A stretch of 64,000 bases of DNA. Origin: Burkholderia sp. BCC0506. GTDB lineage: Bacteria > Pseudomonadota > Gammaproteobacteria > Burkholderiales > Burkholderiaceae. The notes below the pieces were generated by a model. The model ran no database searches. It saw nothing but the letters and a program-made list of their open reading frames with translations, and was not told the origin of the DNA. Both the position numbers and the translations under genes were made by a program. The number at the start of each line of letters is the position of its first letter. The first letter of the stretch is position 1. The stretch spans positions 124,001 to 188,000 of the forward strand of contig NZ_CADFEN010000011.1 of assembly GCF_902833145.1 (NCBI RefSeq). The letters are read 5' to 3'. This document shows positions 47,543 to 57,135 of this stretch, in pieces.

Positions 47543-49793
47543 ATGAAGAATAAGAATTTTCCGGGTCTCGTTGCAACACTGTTCTTGTGCGGCGCGGCTG
47601 CGGTGATCGTGTCGGCATGTGGTGGAGATGACATCGTCGGATCCAGCGATCCCGACTCGGTTGCCGACGCGCGTGCTGCTGCGCTCGTCGCTCAGATGAC
47701 GAGACGAGAAGATTCAACTGGTGCACGGCACGGGCGATCCATTTGCGAGCTTTGGCGGGCCGTTTCCGCCAGGGATTAATGGCGCTGGGTACATCCGCGG
47801 TATCCCGCGACTCGGAATTCCGGCATTCGCAATGGCCGATTCGACCAGCGGAGTCAACGTGCGCGATGCCGGTGCAACTGCACTGCCTGCGCCAATTGCT
47901 CTTGCCGCGAGCTGGGATACCGACCTTGCAGACGAGTACGGCGCGCGTATCGCGACGGAACTGCGCACGCTCGGCTATGCAGAGGGCCTCGGTGGCGGTG
48001 TCAATCTGGCGCGCGAGCCGCGCGGAGGCCGCACATTCGAGGATCCGGTTCTGAGCGGTACGATGAGCGCGGCACGAACCACGGGGACGCAGTCGCGCAA
48101 CGTTATCGCGACGATCAAGCACTTTGCGATGAACGGCCAGGAAACGAACAGGACGACGAGCAACTCGATCGTCGACGAACGGACGATGCGTGAAACGGAA
48201 TTGCTTGCGTTCGAAATCGGAGTCAAGCAAGGTCGGCCCGGGAATGTCATGTGCGGATACAACCTGGTGAACGGTACATATTCGTGCGAGAACGCGTATT
48301 TGTTGACCGATGTGCTGAAGAACGAGTGGCGATTCGAGGGCATCGTACAGTCGGATTGGACCGGAAACCACAGCACGGTCGCTGCCGCACTCGCGGGTCT
48401 CGACGAAGAAGAGCCGGGCGATATTGGCGATCGTCCCACCGGCATCCCGGGCTTTACGCTAACTCCGTACTTCAGTTCCGGGTTGAAAGCCGCGGTGACC
48501 GCAGGCACGGTGCCTATGACGCGCTTGAACGATATGGTCCATCGAAAATTGCGCACGATGATCCGGTACGGGGTTTTCGATTCGCCGCCGACGCCAGGCG
48601 GCACGATTGATCAGGCTGCAGGCAATGCGCTTGCCTTGCGGGTTGCACAGCAATCCGCGGTGTTGCTGAAAAATGCTGCACCGTCCGGTTCCATTCAGCC
48701 GGTACTTCCTCTCGCCTCGAACAGTCTCTCCTCAATCGTGCTAATCGGTGGGCATGCGGATGTCGGTGTGATGTCGGGTGGTGGCTCCGGTACCGTACCT
48801 CCGGTCGACGGCAATGCAGTCACCACTTGCAAGCCGGCCAATGCATTCGATAGCAGCTGTGCGAACTGGTACAAGTCGGCACCGCTCGCGACGATCCGGC
48901 AGAAAGCGCCTAACGCGCAAGTTACATATTTTGATGGCACGGACGCAAACGCGGCAGCCGATGCCGCAGCACAGGCGGATGTCGCGATCGTGTTCGCGAC
49001 CCAATTCGAGCACGAGGATACCGACTTGCCGAACCTCAGTTTGCCGAACAAGGCGGCAGACCCAGCTAACGAAAGTTACGACCAGAATGCGCTGATCACG
49101 GCCGTCGCCGCAAAGGCGAAACGCGTGGTCGTGGTTCTCGAAAACGGGAGCCCCGTCGTGATGCCGTGGCTTGCCGAAGTGCATGGCGTGCTGGAAACCT
49201 GGTACCCGGGCGTGCAAGGTGGACAAGCGATTGCCGATCTGCTGTTCGGCGATGTCAATCCGTCAGGCAAGTTGCCGATCACATTCCCGATGCAGGAGTC
49301 GGATCTGCCGCAGCCGACGATTTCCGCAACGAATCTGAACGTCGACTATAGCGAAGGCCTGCTGATTGGATACCGCTGGTACGACGCGAAGCAAATCCGT
49401 CCGCTGTTTCCGTTCGGGTTTGGCTTGTCCTACACGACGTTTGCCTATTCCGCATTGAGCGCGAAGGTAGACGGCGCCGGCAAGGTGACCGTTACGTTCT
49501 CGGTTCTGAACAGCGGCGCTCGTGCCGGAGCTGAAACCGCGCAGGTCTATGCAGTGTTGCCCGCCGGGCTTGGTGAGCCGCCTCAGCGACTTGTCGGCTG
49601 GCAGAAAGTTTCGCTCCAACCTGGGGAGTCACGGCAAGTGAGCATTACCGTGCCGTCTCAATTGCTGTCGACTTGGGACGCGTCGAAGCATGCGTGGAAG
49701 TTGAATAGCGGGACCTATCACATGATCGTCGGTTCATCGTCGCGTGACACCAATGCGTTGAGTACATCAATGACCGTGACAGGTCAGTTGTGA
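47543..49793 (+). pseudogene. Glycoside hydrolase family 3 beta-glucosidase, secreted, frameshifted near 47702
   Basis: ATG 47543 (GAGGACATA upstream) gives a lipoprotein-like signal peptide (LVATLFLCGAAAVIVSACGG) and the start of the mature protein up to ALVAQMT. The family continues LDEKIQLVHG here, but the reading resumes in another frame as DEKIQLVHGTGD from 47703, as if two bases were lost. The rest is intact to 49793: KHFAMNGQETNRTTSNSIVD, the nucleophile in IVQSDWTGNH, a second alpha/beta domain and a C-terminal fibronectin-III-like domain. About 750 residues if repaired. GTG 47721 could start the body alone but without signal peptide. GH3 enzymes split beta-glucosides, including plant secondary-metabolite glucosides. 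Confidence 0.88.
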
Positions 49794-50015
49794 CACGATC
49801 GGCCCTCGTCGTGGCAGCTATTGAAACCACTTCGTTTCAGTGAAGATGAACGACGCGTCTGTGGCCCTACTGACTGCCGCGACTCTGGCTGCCGGCAGAG
49901 TTGGACTGGTCCAAGATCATGCCCTTGCCTCCGCTTTTCGCCTTCCCGGCGGGTTGTGACGATGTGTCGCGATTTGCGGATAGCTCTGATACGCGCCATG
50001 CATCGAGCCGGTATC
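49794..50015. other. Intergenic upstream of promoter site 6
   Basis: No gene, RNA or repeat recognised in this stretch. Confidence 0.4.
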
Positions 50016-50071
50016 TTGACGCCCGAGCACCCGTCCACCTACACTTGCTTATAGTACGTGTACGTTCAAAA
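50016..50071 (+). promoter_or_regulatory. Sigma-70 promoter with palindromic operator (site 6)
   Basis: TTGACG (50016-50021), 18-base spacer, TACACT (50040-50045). The operator 50051-50071 has core AGTACGTGTACGTT. An additional GTACGTAC half-palindrome lies at 50088-50095. It drives the alpha/beta hydrolase-SDR pair. Confidence 0.75.
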
Positions 50072-50215
50072 TGCGGGTTGCATCGATGTACGTACCGGGA
50101 ATTGTGACAGCGCGAGGCGTTTGCCTGCCTATAGGCAGGAGCGCTGATGACCAGGACTGTCCTGCCCGGAAAAAGCAAGCAGTTGCCGTGCATGTTCATC
50201 ACCATGGGAGGGGAG

Positions 50216-51205
50216 ATGCGGAGAGTTGTCGATGCGGGCCGCAGGAGGGTTTTATCAGGCGCTATCGCGGCAACGGCCGCCGCGCTTGCGAGTAAAGTTG
50301 GCGCCCAACAGAGCGCACAGCATGGCAAGCCCGTGTGGCTGGATTTCGATCAGGCATCGTTGGACAGGGCTTATGACCAGGAGGCTTATGCCCCCAACCT
50401 GGACACCGTGATCAAACGTTGGGAGACCAATAGCGACGATGCGCGTACCCGGCTGGGCGCACCCAGAAAACTTCAGTACGGGCCGACGTCTGTTGAAACG
50501 CTGGACTTGTATCCGGCCAATGCGAAAAAGGCTCCGATTCACGTTTTTGTTCACGGAGGAGCTTGGCGCGCCGGCTCGGCAAGTCAGTTCGGTTTCATTG
50601 CCGAGATGTTCGTGCAGCGAGGCGTGCATTTTATTGCTCCGGATTTCATCAACGTGATCGAGGCCGGGGGAAACCTGATGCAGATGTCCGAGCAGGTCAA
50701 TCGATGCCTGGAGTGGGTTTACAGGAATGCAGCATCGTTTGGCGGCGACCCTGACCGGATCTATCTATCCGGTCACTCCTCGGGGGCGCACCTGGCGGCT
50801 GTTGCGCTCACCACGAACTGGGAGAGGGACTTCCGGCTGCCGGGCGATTTCATCAAGGCCGCGACGCTGGTCAGCGGGATATACGATCTGAAGCCTGTGC
50901 GCCTGTCGTCACGGAGCAAATACGTGAAGTTTACCGACGAGGCGGAGGAGCGTCTGAGCCCTCAGCGCCATCTCGATCAATTGCGGGTACCGCTGGCGTT
51001 GGTGCACGGAACGCTCGAGACGCCCGAGTTCATGCGGCAAAGCGACGATTTTGCGGCGGCCGTTCGGAAAGCGGGCAAGCCTGCGAGTCTGGTCATTGGA
51101 CGAGGCTATAACCACGTCGAGATACTGGAAACGCTCGGCAACCCATACGGAGTTGCCGGGCGCTATGCGCTCGCGCAGCTTAACGGTGAAGCATTCAACT
51201 CGTGA
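50216..51205 (+). CDS. Exported alpha/beta hydrolase (arylformamidase/esterase-like)
   Basis: ATG 50216 gives 329 residues beginning MRRVVDAGRRRVLSGAIAAT, a twin-arginine-like signal peptide ending near KVGAQ; an in-frame ATG at 50147 would bury this signal. HVFVHGGAWRAG forms the oxyanion hole, GHSSGAHLAA carries the nucleophilic Ser, and YNHVE the catalytic His. The closest families are kynurenine formamidase-like BD-FAE hydrolases, which cleave N-formyl or N-acyl arylamines. Export would place hydrolysis in the periplasm, before uptake of the released arylamine. First gene behind site 6; the SDR follows after seven bases. Confidence 0.85.
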   Translation: MRRVVDAGRRRVLSGAIAATAAALASKVGAQQSAQHGKPVWLDFDQASLDRAYDQEAYAPNLDTVIKRWETNSDDARTRLGAPRKLQYGPTSVETLDLYPANAKKAPIHVFVHGGAWRAGSASQFGFIAEMFVQRGVHFIAPDFINVIEAGGNLMQMSEQVNRCLEWVYRNAASFGGDPDRIYLSGHSSGAHLAAVALTTNWERDFRLPGDFIKAATLVSGIYDLKPVRLSSRSKYVKFTDEAEERLSPQRHLDQLRVPLALVHGTLETPEFMRQSDDFAAAVRKAGKPASLVIGRGYNHVEILETLGNPYGVAGRYALAQLNGEAFNS

Positions 51206-51212
51206 GGAAAGT

Positions 51213-51959
51213 ATGGCTAGTCTTGAAGGAAAGGTCGCACTGGTAACCGGTGCGTCGAAAGGAATCGGGGCTGCAATAGCCAAGGCGTTCGCAGCGCATG
51301 GCGCTGCAGTAGTCGTGGCCTATGCATCCAGCAAGTCCGGCGCGGATGCCGTGGTGGACGAAATCACTGGGCAAGGCGGAAAAGCAGTGGCCGTCACAGG
51401 AGATGTATCGAAAGAGACCGATGCTGCCAATCTGGTCCAGGCGGCCATTGATGAATTCGGGCGCCTCGACATCTTGGTGAACAATTCCGGCGTCTATGCG
51501 TTTGGCCCCATAGAAGAGGTGTCGGCAGCTGAGTTCCACCGGCAGTTCAATACCAATGTGCTTGGACCTTTATTGGTCACGAAAGCTGCAGTGAAGCATC
51601 TTGCCGAGGGCGCGAGCATCATCAATATCGGGTCGGCCGCGTCCCACGTCCCGCGAGCGGGGAGCGTGGTTTACACAGGCACCAAGGCCGCAGTCGATGC
51701 GATTACCGGTGTTCTGGCTCAAGAGCTGGGTTCGCGAAAAATTCGCGTGAACTCGATCAACCCGGGCTATGTGGTGACTGAGGGGACACATAGCGCCGGC
51801 TTTCCCGGTTCGGATGCCGAGGCCGACATGATTGCCAGAACGGCCCTCGGACGTGCTGGGCAGCCCGACGACGTCGCAGACATTGCTGTCTTCCTTGCTT
51901 CCGATCAGGCTCGTTGGATCACGGGCGAAATTCTTCTGGCTACCGGCGGCATGCGTTGA
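51213..51959 (+). CDS. Short-chain dehydrogenase/reductase
   Basis: 248 residues from ATG 51213 (GAGGAAAG upstream). VTGASKGIGAAIAKAFAAHG is the NAD(P) glycine motif, LVNNSGVYAFG the NNAG-type motif, and YTGTK carries the catalytic Tyr and Lys. LATGGMR at the C terminus is usual for FabG-like SDRs. The substrate is unknown; co-transcription with the hydrolase suggests an oxidation or reduction of its product. Confidence 0.9.
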   Translation: MASLEGKVALVTGASKGIGAAIAKAFAAHGAAVVVAYASSKSGADAVVDEITGQGGKAVAVTGDVSKETDAANLVQAAIDEFGRLDILVNNSGVYAFGPIEEVSAAEFHRQFNTNVLGPLLVTKAAVKHLAEGASIINIGSAASHVPRAGSVVYTGTKAAVDAITGVLAQELGSRKIRVNSINPGYVVTEGTHSAGFPGSDAEADMIARTALGRAGQPDDVADIAVFLASDQARWITGEILLATGGMR

Positions 51960-52197
51960 CGGCCGTGCACGCTGATGGCAGACGGTAAAAGTGGCCCGTG
52001 AACGGGACCATTCCGGTGTTTTCTCTCCCCGGTCTGAAAGTGAGGGCCTCAGGCGCATCGCCGACCACGACCTTGTCAGCGAGGGCTGCCGGTCGGCGCG
52101 GTTGTTGGGTAGAAGTTATGTGAATCAGTTGATGTGGACCGGCCAGCCTTTCGTAGACATCTTCGAGCCACAATTTATGGCGACCGAGGAGGTTAGC

Positions 52198-52470
52198 ATG
52201 AGCGGCAAGCGGTACACGGATGAGTTCAAGATCGAGGCAGTCAAACAGGTAACCGAACGGGGTCATTCGGTGACAGAGGTGGCCCAGCGTTTGGGCATCA
52301 CGACCCACAGCCTTTACGCATGGAAACTGAAGTTTGGCAGGCCCGAGGTCGTGCGGCAGGCGGAGCTGGATCAGAGCGCCGAGGTTCGGCGACTGAAGGC
52401 CGAGCTCAAGTGCATGACTGAGGAACGCGACATTTTAAAAAAAGCCGCCGCGTACTTTGCAAAGGGATAA
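52198..52470 (+). CDS. IS3-family OrfA (helix-turn-helix protein)
   Basis: 90 residues from ATG 52198. KRYTDEFKIEAVKQVTERGH and VAQRLGITTHSLYAWKLKFG form the HTH_Tnp_1 domain, followed by a leucine-zipper stretch (AEVRRLKAELKCMTEERDIL). An A7 run at 52437-52443, before GCC, is the usual -1 frameshift site for making the OrfAB fusion. Confidence 0.88.
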   Translation: MSGKRYTDEFKIEAVKQVTERGHSVTEVAQRLGITTHSLYAWKLKFGRPEVVRQAELDQSAEVRRLKAELKCMTEERDILKKAAAYFAKG

Positions 52471-52487
52471 CGGCAGGGTACGCGTTC

Positions 52488-53338
52488 ATGCGATCCCATC
52501 TCGGCGAGTTCCACCTGCACTCGATGTGCCGAGTCCTTGGCGTGCATCGCAGCGGCTATTACGTCTGGCAGCGGCAGATAGTTGAAGCCCGCAAGCGCGA
52601 GGATGATCGATTGCTCGGTTTGATCAAGCATTCCTGGCTAGCCAGCGGCGGCGTCTATGGCTACCGCAAGGTCACGGTGGATTTGCGTGAATCGGGCGAA
52701 ACGTGCACCCGTCACCGCGTCCATCGCCTCATGAAAGGCGAAGGTCTGCGGGCAGAAGTGGGCTATGGCAGCAAGCCGCGCTATCGGGGTGGTCCGGTCG
52801 GCGTAATCGCCAACGTGCTGAACCGTGAGTTCGCACCAACCGCACCGAACCGGGTCTGGGTAACGGACATCGCGTACTCCGGACTTACGAGGGCTGGCTG
52901 TATCCGGCGGCTGTTATGGATCTGTGCTCGCGCCAGATCGTCGGTTGGGCTACGCGCTCGACGATGACCAGCGATCTGGTTTTACAGGCGTTGTTGGCTG
53001 CGGTTTGGAAACGCAAACCGGGACCCGGTGTCATGGTGCATTCCGATCAGGGCAGTCAATTCACGAGCGATGACTGGTGGTCATTCCTGAAGGCGCACCA
53101 TATGGTGCCAAGCATGAGTCGGCGTGGTAAATGCCACGACAATGCCGTGGCCGAGAGCTTCTTCAGCGCCCTAAAAAAGGAGCAAATCAAGCGGCGTATC
53201 TATCCGAGTCGGGCGACCGCGACCTCGGACCTGTTCGATTACATCGAAATGTTTTATAACCCGGTTCGTCGGCATCGTTCCGCCAGCGATCTTTCGCCGA
53301 TTGAGTTTGAGCGGCGCTACGCGCTAAACGGCTCGTGA
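52488..53338 (+). pseudogene. IS3-family OrfB integrase, frameshifted near 52877
   Basis: The first part runs SHLGEFHLHSMCRVLGVHRS to NRVWVTDIAYS; the family then reads IRTYEGWLY, which needs one extra base after TAC at about 52876. Downstream the correct frame gives MDLCSRQIVGWATRSTMTSD, HSDQGSQFTSDDW and AVAESFFSALKKE, so all three DDE residues exist but are split between two frames. Confidence 0.88.
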
Positions 53339-53427
53339 GTGTCTATGAAACTCTGGCCAGTCCAGTGGTTTACATCCGCGGTAAGTCAGCGACTGCAAAG
53401 CACGTCCGACAGGCTTCCAAAGAAGCG

Positions 53428-54351
53428 CTATTTCGCTTGCGTCTCGCGGTTCCAGACTTTCAGATGCTCAACGAGAAATTGCGCGAAACCAGCCGCAGAT
53501 GGCGACAACGCCCGGGTCACAGGCCGGTAAATGCATACCTCGCGGATCGTCTCCGGTTCGACCACTCGGCGCATCGTAAGACCGAAGGTGCGTGCTAATG
53601 GTTTCACATAGTCGGGTGTCAGCGTAACAGCGAGTCCTTGTGCGGCAAGACCGAACGCAGTTGTGACGTTGTCGACAACCTCCATCGGAGCAATTCGGGA
53701 GTGAGTGGGCCGGTCAGCAAGCATTTGATCGACACTCGCCTCATGGTCGCGACTAGTCGCGATTATTGGTAGACCACGGAGATCTTGCCAAAGTATCCGC
53801 CGACGACGTGCAAGCGGATGGCTCGGTGCACACCACAGGACCCACGGACTAGGGAAGAGCGGTTCGCGTTCAACGCGCTCGCCGGTAGCTTTGTCGGGGC
53901 CCACGGCCAAGTCAACGTCGCCATTTGCGACGCGATCTACCAACTGGTCGACACTGGTATCGATCAGCCGCACGACGACCTTCGGCTGTTGGTTTCGGTA
54001 GTCTGCAATGGCAACCGGCAATGCCGTACTCGCCAGAACGAGCGGTGCGCCAACACGGACGATGCCAGCTGCGCGGTTGCGAATATCGCTTGCGGCTTGC
54101 TCGGCAGAATGCAGGTGGCGAAGTACGGATTCGGCAGACGGTAGGAAGTCTCGGCCCGCAGACGAAAGCTCCACGCGCCGTGTCGTGCGGTCGAAAAGCC
54201 GAAAGCCGAGTTCGCGCTCTAATTCCGCTAACAATTGGCTTACGGCCGAAGATGTCAGGCCTAGCCTTGTCGCTGCACCGGCGATGCTGTTCAGATCGAC
54301 AATGGCGAGAAACGCCTCGAATTGTCTGACGGTAACGCGCGTAAGAGCCAT
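53428..54351 (-). CDS. LysR-family transcriptional regulator
   Basis: 307 residues from ATG 54351 (MALTRVTVRQFEAFLAIVDL); the 53-codon in-frame extension upstream is not family-like. The helix-turn-helix is SIAGAATRLGLTSSAVSQLL, and residues 90-300 are the periplasmic-binding-like effector domain (GIVRVGAPLVLASTALPVAI). No divergent target gene is adjacent, since an H-NS-like gene follows after 500 bases. It may act on itself or on genes removed by the nearby IS. Confidence 0.9.
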   Translation of the reverse strand: MALTRVTVRQFEAFLAIVDLNSIAGAATRLGLTSSAVSQLLAELERELGFRLFDRTTRRVELSSAGRDFLPSAESVLRHLHSAEQAASDIRNRAAGIVRVGAPLVLASTALPVAIADYRNQQPKVVVRLIDTSVDQLVDRVANGDVDLAVGPDKATGERVEREPLFPSPWVLWCAPSHPLARRRRILWQDLRGLPIIATSRDHEASVDQMLADRPTHSRIAPMEVVDNVTTAFGLAAQGLAVTLTPDYVKPLARTFGLTMRRVVEPETIREVCIYRPVTRALSPSAAGFAQFLVEHLKVWNRETQAK

Positions 54352-54650
54352 CGAAACATTATAAAGGGAAGCTAACGAATCGCCAAAAATTGACTGATTG
54401 TTGTTCGGTCGTCGTTGGCTGACACTAAGATACCGCCAAATTGTAGCGGCGACGATTCGCAAACAAACACCGTAGTCATATGTGGAGGTCTTCTCGAGGG
54501 TCGCAACCACTATAAGCAGTACCGATTTTCCGGACTGTAAGATGCCCGGTCAGTTTCAGCAGGTTTCGGCCGTCGATCAAAAATCAATTCGGGGTTGTTC
54601 ATATCAACGTATATGTATTGCTTGAGCTGCTATTGGTCACCCTCAGCAGC
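54352..54650. other. Intergenic upstream of LysR gene
   Basis: AT content rises here compared with the left part of the window. It should hold the minus-strand LysR promoter; no gene seen. Confidence 0.4.
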
Positions 54651-54781
54651 ACCTTAAAACAAAATTGACGTTCATGCCCGATTGTGGGGCAATTTCGTGA
54701 CAAGAATTCAGTGTTGGATATGGTGATTTCCATGAGAATACTTCCTTATTGACGGATTGTTGCATTTGTATTGCTGTTCGT
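54651..54781 (+). repeat. Conserved upstream element, copy 1 (before H-NS-like gene)
   Basis: About 130 bases shared with 55551-55682 and 57136-57262. The best-kept blocks are ATGCCCGAnTnTGGGGCA and GTGACAAGAATTCAGTG. The small hydrophobic frame open in copy 2 is interrupted here by TGA. Confidence 0.85.
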
Positions 54782-54852
54782 GAAATCGATATCGATACGC
54801 TTTGATCGTTGTTTGATAATGGACCGGAATATATCAGGATTGAGGTCGACTT

Positions 54853-55161
54853 GTGACTATGATGGAGTCTTGGAAAAATTACCAGGAGATGAAGGCAAGA
54901 CTGGAATTGCAGCTGGACTTGGAAAGAAGGCGACTGTTTGATTCGGTTCTTGCCGAGATCATAGAGTGCGTCATGGTTTTTGGAATCACGGAGCGCGACA
55001 TATTCCAGTCGGATCTGACGAGGACCAGAAAGCGTAGAAAGGCGAAATACTTCGATCCCATCACGGGCAGTACATGGTCCGGAGTAGGGCGTGAGCCGCA
55101 CTGGATCAAGGGGCGGGACAGGGCGGAATTTGTTATAGACGAAGCCGACTCGGAACAATGA
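54853..55161 (+). CDS. H-NS-family nucleoid protein
   Basis: 102 residues from GTG 54853, with TGAGG at a good distance; ATG 54859 is an alternative. The N-terminal half is a predicted coiled-coil oligomerisation region (YQEMKARLELQLDLERRRLF). The C-terminal half carries the DNA-binding motif KYFDPITGSTWSGVGREPHW. Such proteins silence AT-rich acquired DNA. It begins the adhesin locus and may control the autotransporter. Confidence 0.88.
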   Translation: MTMMESWKNYQEMKARLELQLDLERRRLFDSVLAEIIECVMVFGITERDIFQSDLTRTRKRRKAKYFDPITGSTWSGVGREPHWIKGRDRAEFVIDEADSEQ

Positions 55162-55550
55162 GAGGGATGGATATTCGGCGCGTAGAGTTAATAGGTGCAT
55201 TGCATTCGCAATGATTTAAGAATATGAGAATTTCGTCGATTGACGGTGACGGAAATGGACGTGCTCGTGAAAGAACGCGGATGTGAGGCAACGGCGGTGC
55301 AGGGTGGGGGGCGCCGTACCGTCACTTCAGTATCCGTTGATTCGGGAAACAATTTCAGACGTCGAGTTCAATTCTACAAATGCTCGGATGAGAGCTAAGC
55401 AAGATGAGCCCCGGAGGGAAGCTTCAGCTTCGCAATTTGAGGGTCCGCTGTATCCAGCAGGATTGCTCCGTCCGATTTTTTCGTCAGTTCCTAGGGCCAA
55501 TCGTGTATCGATCTATACGCGTTGCTGGGGCTGTCTGTGGACGTGCTCGA
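55162..55550. other. Intergenic between H-NS-like gene and upstream element copy 2
   Basis: AT-rich relative to the window average. No gene recognised; 55470-55560 again resembles sequence before copy 3 only weakly. Confidence 0.4.
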
Positions 55551-55682
55551 CAGCGCTTTAAACAAAAGGAACGCTTATGCCCGAGTATGGGGCAATTCCG
55601 TGACGAGAATTCAGTGTTGGCTATCGTGATTGCCATGAGAATACTTCCTCATTGGCGGATTGTTGTACTCGTATTGCTGTTC
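55551..55682 (+). repeat. Conserved upstream element, copy 2 (before response regulator)
   Basis: About 80% identical by eye to copy 1. It contains an open 19-codon frame (55635-55694) for MRILPHWRIVVLVLLFVLV, ending five bases before the regulator start. Confidence 0.85.
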
Positions 55683-55698
55683 GTACTGGTTTAAAGGC

Positions 55699-56379
55699 AT
55701 GAGAATTTTGGTGATTGATGGTGGCAGAGCGAGCGGTCTTATACCGGCCATTTTGCGAGAACAAGGGTGTGAGGTGACGGCTGTGGAGAGCCGAGAAAAC
55801 GCCGTGCGTCTGCTGCAACAGACGATGTTCGATTTCGTAATTCTGGCATGGGTTTTCCCGAATGGATCGGCATCCAACTTGCTTCATTGGATTCGCGCGA
55901 ATCTTGGCCCTCATATGCCGGTCGCTGTTTTGGTAGACGACTCTACGGGCGAGAAAATTGCGGAGGCGCTAAATTCTGGTGCTGACGATGTGATAGCGAA
56001 ATCGGTTGGGCGAACCGAACTGGTCGCCCGGGTGAATGCGCTTGTGCGACGGACGTTTCTCGCCCGGGGGGATGGTCTCGCAATTCGCGCCGGCGGGTAT
56101 CTCATACCCAATACCGGGACTTGTATATACATTAATGGGAATCCCGTTCGGATGACAAGAAAGGAAATGGATATTATTGTTCTATTGTTCCAGAATATCG
56201 GAAAAATCGTGCCGCGGAAGTATTTGATCGAGGCCGTATGGGGGCGGGGTGGAGATATGGTGTCGCGATCATTGGATACTCATATGTATCGCGTTAGAAA
56301 TAAGTTGAAATTGAATAATGAAAATGGACTGATGCTGAGGTCGGTATTCTCGGTTGGGTATAAGCTTGAGAGCTGCTGA
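55699..56379 (+). CDS. OmpR-type response regulator with degenerate receiver
   Basis: 226 residues from ATG 55699 (AAAGGC upstream). The receiver (1-118) keeps the fold and Lys101 (VIAKSVG), but the phosphoacceptor position is Ala50 (FDFVILAWVFP instead of ..LDW..), the acidic pair is DGG (7-9) and the Thr/Ser switch is Val. The C-terminal winged helix (130-226) is intact: MTRKEMDIIVLLFQNIGKIV, RSLDTHMYRVRNKLKL, SVFSVGYKLES. It therefore should work without phosphorylation; no sensor kinase is adjacent. It lies between the H-NS-like and adhesin genes and is the obvious candidate to control the adhesin. Confidence 0.9.
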   Translation: MRILVIDGGRASGLIPAILREQGCEVTAVESRENAVRLLQQTMFDFVILAWVFPNGSASNLLHWIRANLGPHMPVAVLVDDSTGEKIAEALNSGADDVIAKSVGRTELVARVNALVRRTFLARGDGLAIRAGGYLIPNTGTCIYINGNPVRMTRKEMDIIVLLFQNIGKIVPRKYLIEAVWGRGGDMVSRSLDTHMYRVRNKLKLNNENGLMLRSVFSVGYKLESC

Positions 56380-57135
56380 TTTGGTCATTATGTGGTGGGT
56401 GTGAGGCGGTCGCGAGGCTTGGTTCCGTTGGTGCTGGGTGAGGCGATAGTAAAAAATTTCCATTGAAATCGAGATATTTGATGTTGCGGTAAGTGCATAT
56501 TTTTAATGGATGTCGCCAAGCAGTCATCAGATTGTAAGTCTGCACGATGCGGCTCGCTTGAATCTTGCCGGGTCAGGACTACGTGGGGCCTTTCCCGTGC
56601 ATCGAGTGCCGCACATAAATTATCATCGTTCTGATGTTCAGTCTCCAGCGTAGGCCCAATATCGGCCGCCTGGACGCATGCTCGTGGTTGGCAGTCGTTC
56701 GCGCGTTCGCCCGAGATGGTGATCATTGGCTCAGCTTGCACTGCATCGTTAATGGAAAAGTTGTCTGCGCGTGCTTCTTGAGCCCGAACATGCTGCTTGT
56801 CATCGCTGCGGTTCCCAGATCGATTCTTATGCCAAACCCTCTCGATACTGAAAACTCGTGCTGGAATATCGCGAGACGAATGTGAGGTGGGCGCTTCATC
56901 CCACTCGATAGCAGACGCCTCTATGTCAGGCTGGATGGTTCGGTCTGTTCGAGAGAGCGTGCCTGAGGTTTTCAGATAATTCGTCTTGCCGAAAGAGTTG
57001 TCGCGATGCAAGCGTATTCGAGTGTCTCGCCAGCACGAGCATCACTTCGATGCGTTGCTATTACACTCCCCATTTATACGACGTGGTTTTCCATTCATTG
57101 GTCGCTAGCAGCGACCAATGTCGCTTGGCCCTCTC
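56380..57135. other. Intergenic between response regulator and adhesin
   Basis: About 750 bases. The longest open frame is a 207-codon minus-strand stretch (56388-57011) with no recognised domain and no good ribosome binding site. I see no convincing gene; it may be decayed coding DNA or a long regulatory region. Confidence 0.45.

Larger units (their letters stand above)
52134..53370 (+). mobile_element. IS3-family insertion sequence, inactive
   Basis: Imperfect terminal repeats of about 25 bp: tggaccggccagcctttcg at 52135 and the complement of ctggccagtccag near 53353-53365. It encloses orfA and a broken orfB. No target duplication was identified with certainty. It lies between the SDR and LysR genes, at the right edge of the catabolic island. 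Confidence 0.8.

Noticed and set aside
56388-57011. 207-codon minus-strand open frame between regulator and adhesin
   Set aside because: No domain, no ribosome binding site and no gene-like composition that I could see; listed as intergenic.
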